This document shows, one piece after another, positions 6,235 to 8,061 of a stretch of DNA of 8,061 nt. Source of the DNA: Verrucomicrobiota bacterium. GTDB taxonomy: Bacteria; Verrucomicrobiota; Verrucomicrobiia; Opitutales; UBA2995. Positions within the stretch are counted from its first letter, which is position 1, and each line of letters begins with the position of its first letter. The DNA is taken from NCBI GenBank assembly GCA_027297085.1, contig JAPUIL010000627.1, forward strand, positions 1-8,061. Reading direction: 5' to 3'. The translations under genes were made by a program, and so were the position numbers. The notes beneath the pieces were generated by a model. That model was not told where the DNA came from. It saw nothing but the letters and a program-made list of their open reading frames with translations, and did no database searches.

Positions 6235-7686
6235 TCATGTTTTCAAGTATACCGATCGAGGGCGCGTATAGAAATCTCGCCCGAAGCGACCACACTCGGG
6301 AATACCGCGACCGGAGTCCCGCCAGCCTGATATTGGCAAATCCGGCACGCGAAAAGCGGTGTGCAAATTGACGTGGGCGATTCCCGCTTCGACTTTTTTC
6401 AAAAATTCATTAGCTTTGGTTCGGTCTTCCGTGAAGATCGATGCGGAAAGCCCGAGAGTTCCCCTGTTTGCAAGTCGCAGGCCATCTTCGAAGTCTCTCG
6501 CTCTGACAACAGGCAATACTGGAGCAAACAACTCGTCCGCAAAAACAGTCATTGATTCATTTACCTCTGTAATAATTGTGGGGGCCAGATAATGACCATC
6601 CCAACCGCTCCTCAACCTAGGTTTCTTGCCTCCACAGGCTAACTTGGCACCTTCGTGTATTGCGGTTCGTACCGCTTGCCTGGCCGACTTCAATCTCCCA
6701 GACGAAATCAACGGTCCCATTCGTGTGGATGGAATATGCCCGGGACCGACCACTATCTGCTCAGCCCGTTTGATCAAACGCTGACAAAAGTCATCATAAA
6801 TGGAATCTTCCACTATCACTCTCCCCGTTCCGGTGCACCACTGCCCCGCACAGCTGAATGCTCCCACCACCGCAGAATCTACCGCAGAATCGATATCGGC
6901 ATCTGCCAGAACCAACAGCGAATTCTTTCCACCCATTTCCAATTGCAGGCGAACATCCCTTCCCGCCACGGAGTTCGCAATAAGCAATCCGTTTTCAGTC
7001 GAACCGGTGAACGAGATTCCTCGCAGTGCATCATGCTTAATTAATGCAGGTCCCAGAACGGGTCCGGAGCCCAAAACCAGATTTGCAACCCCTGCAGGCA
7101 ATTTCTGTGAAGCGAGAATATCGAACAAAACACTAGCCGTGGCTGAGGTATATTCAGAGGGTTTGACCACCACCGTATTGCCAAAGACCAAGGCTGGAAC
7201 GAGTTTCCGCAGGATAGTGGCCAATGGAAAATTCCAGGGTGTAATTAATAAAAATACCCCGACCGGCTCATGCTGTAAATGCGCTCGAGTATCCGGTACC
7301 GCTGACCGGATTCTCTGCTTACTGGAACGCAAAGCATCCTTCAGGTGGAAACGTGAATCCGCAATTCCGGCGGCTACTTCTGCCCTGGATTCGGGCAGCG
7401 TTTTGCCATTTTCCCTGGTTATCAGCGTAGCAATCTTTTCCGACCTGGCATCCAGAGAGGCCAACACACTTTCTAGAATCTTAACGCGATGAGTCAGCGG
7501 TTTATCTGACCAAGCTGCAAAAGCGTTGGCCCCACTACCCATGGCCATTTCAGCAGATTCTTCGGATGTTTCACGATACCGGGACACCTCCTGGTTGAGC
7601 TGGCCAGGATTCCTTCTCTTAACTATACGGCCCGAATTAACGAGGCGTTTTCCATTAATGAAACTGGTATGCAATCGAAGTGCCAT
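6235..7686 (-). CDS. NAD(P)-dependent aldehyde dehydrogenase, 2-oxoglutarate-semialdehyde-type
   Basis: This is a 483-residue aldehyde dehydrogenase that oxidises an aldehyde to an acid with NAD(P)+. Numbered from the GTG at 7689 (subtract one for the ATG chosen here), the landmarks are TPWNFP with Asn153, VKPSEY with Lys176, the cofactor loop FTGSTENG (227-234), general base Glu251 in LEMGGKN, catalytic Cys285 in AGQWCTGTGR, and Glu386 in ELFAPV. Both Cys and Glu are intact, so activity is expected. The NLHTAF segment (441-446) and the DFYTRPRSVYLK ending resemble 2-oxoglutarate-semialdehyde dehydrogenases of sugar-acid pathways, a recollection-level assignment. Family-typical ELFGPV reads ELFAPV. 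I preferred ATG 7686 over the adjacent GTG 7689, with GAGA about five bases upstream. The stop of the enolase-superfamily gene lies 21 nt upstream, so the two are probably co-transcribed. It would supply the oxidation step after the dehydratase and lyase (inference). Confidence 0.9.
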   Translation of the reverse strand: MALRLHTSFINGKRLVNSGRIVKRRNPGQLNQEVSRYRETSEESAEMAMGSGANAFAAWSDKPLTHRVKILESVLASLDARSEKIATLITRENGKTLPESRAEVAAGIADSRFHLKDALRSSKQRIRSAVPDTRAHLQHEPVGVFLLITPWNFPLATILRKLVPALVFGNTVVVKPSEYTSATASVLFDILASQKLPAGVANLVLGSGPVLGPALIKHDALRGISFTGSTENGLLIANSVAGRDVRLQLEMGGKNSLLVLADADIDSAVDSAVVGAFSCAGQWCTGTGRVIVEDSIYDDFCQRLIKRAEQIVVGPGHIPSTRMGPLISSGRLKSARQAVRTAIHEGAKLACGGKKPRLRSGWDGHYLAPTIITEVNESMTVFADELFAPVLPVVRARDFEDGLRLANRGTLGLSASIFTEDRTKANEFLKKVEAGIAHVNLHTAFRVPDLPISGWRDSGRGIPECGRFGRDFYTRPRSVYLKT

Positions 7687-7707
7687 CACGGTCTCGTTTC
7701 TGATGTA

Positions 7708-8061
7708 TCAGCGATCTACAAACGCCCCATCTTCAGTCCTCAGAGTATTCCAGTCTTTCTCTTGGTAGGGAAATTTCGCTGCTACCGATTCATCCAAGTC
7801 GATACCTAGCCCAGGTCTGCTGGGCGCTTTTCCGAATCCTTTCTCGTATTGGAAATGTCCGCCATAAAATAGATCTGACCAGAATGGATCCTGCCCGCTT
7901 CCTATCTCCAAAATGGTACAATTGGGCGTAGACATACAGACATGCATAGAAGCCAGGGTACTTACTTCGCTCTGCGGATTGTGTGGAGACACATCCACGC
8001 GGAATGACTCGGCCAGAATAGCAATTTTTCGCAGCTCAGATATGCCACCGACATGAACCAC
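7708..8061 (-). CDS. Enolase-superfamily (mandelate racemase-like) protein, C-terminal fragment
   Basis: These 117 residues are the C-terminal end of a second enolase-superfamily enzyme; the frame is open to the window edge and the true start lies beyond it. The GTG at 8061 is an internal valine codon. The fragment opens with VHVGGISELRKIAILAE, the conserved strand and helix after the last metal ligand, followed by VSPHNP with the likely catalytic His27 of the visible part. STLASMHVCMSTPNCTILE then matches the barrel end of galactonate-dehydratase-like members, where a PHCP or PHNP motif precedes a hydrophobic stretch and a Leu-Glu pair. It is clearly a different subfamily from the TarD-like gene at 1238-2422, which has CIPHGG instead. 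A sugar-acid dehydratase role is likely; the substrate cannot be read without the N-terminal capping domain and the metal-ligand strands. Confidence 0.85.
   Translation of the reverse strand: MVHVGGISELRKIAILAESFRVDVSPHNPQSEVSTLASMHVCMSTPNCTILEIGSGQDPFWSDLFYGGHFQYEKGFGKAPSRPGLGIDLDESVAAKFPYQEKDWNTLRTEDGAFVDR

Noticed and set aside
6800..7492. A 230-codon open frame on the + strand
   Set aside because: It lies entirely opposite the well-supported aldehyde dehydrogenase and its translation shows no recognisable domain, so it is a shadow of the real gene.

Overview
The window reads as bacterial chromosome from a polysaccharide- and sugar-acid-degrading heterotroph. It holds the 3' end of a sulfatase on the + strand and seven genes on the - strand. 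The sulfatase, a PhoD-like lipoprotein, two enolase-superfamily genes, a DapA-superfamily lyase and a semialdehyde-type aldehyde dehydrogenase form the mix often seen in Verrucomicrobiota, Planctomycetota or Lentisphaerota. That lineage guess rests on gene content only, because no marker gene is present. GC content looks close to 50%.

Layout from left to right: positions 1-375 (+) are the C-terminal end of an S1-type sulfatase. It faces a - strand block across a 179-nt spacer that carries a palindromic repeat. On the - strand, in transcription order from the right edge, come: the C-terminal part of an enolase-superfamily protein (7708-8061, cut by the window), an aldehyde dehydrogenase (6235-7686), a two-domain cupin (5302-6162), a TPR-plus-PhoD lipoprotein (3518-5251), a 172-nt spacer with a second copy of the repeat, a DapA-superfamily lyase (2419-3345), a D-tartrate-dehydratase-like enolase-superfamily enzyme (1238-2422) and an Asp/Glu-racemase-family protein (555-1229).

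How the genes may work together (inference): an enolase-superfamily dehydratase turns a sugar acid into a 2-keto-3-deoxy acid. A DapA-fold enzyme then cleaves or dehydrates it, and the aldehyde dehydrogenase oxidises the resulting aldehyde, as in non-phosphorylative (Weimberg-like) sugar-acid pathways. The last three genes are tightly packed (ATGA overlap, then an 8-nt gap) and probably share one mRNA. The cupin could be an accessory isomerase, dioxygenase or sugar-binding protein. The PhoD lipoprotein and the sulfatase would act outside the cytoplasm, stripping phosphate and sulfate esters from substrates.

The clearest non-coding signal is a pair of intergenic elements (412-479 and 3395-3475). 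Each is made of two inverted units with a GTAG head followed by a stem-loop. This is the architecture of REP/BIME elements mobilised by RAYT transposases. The two arms of the better copy differ by paired changes that keep their stems intact. No tRNA, rRNA, CRISPR array or complete transposase gene was seen.
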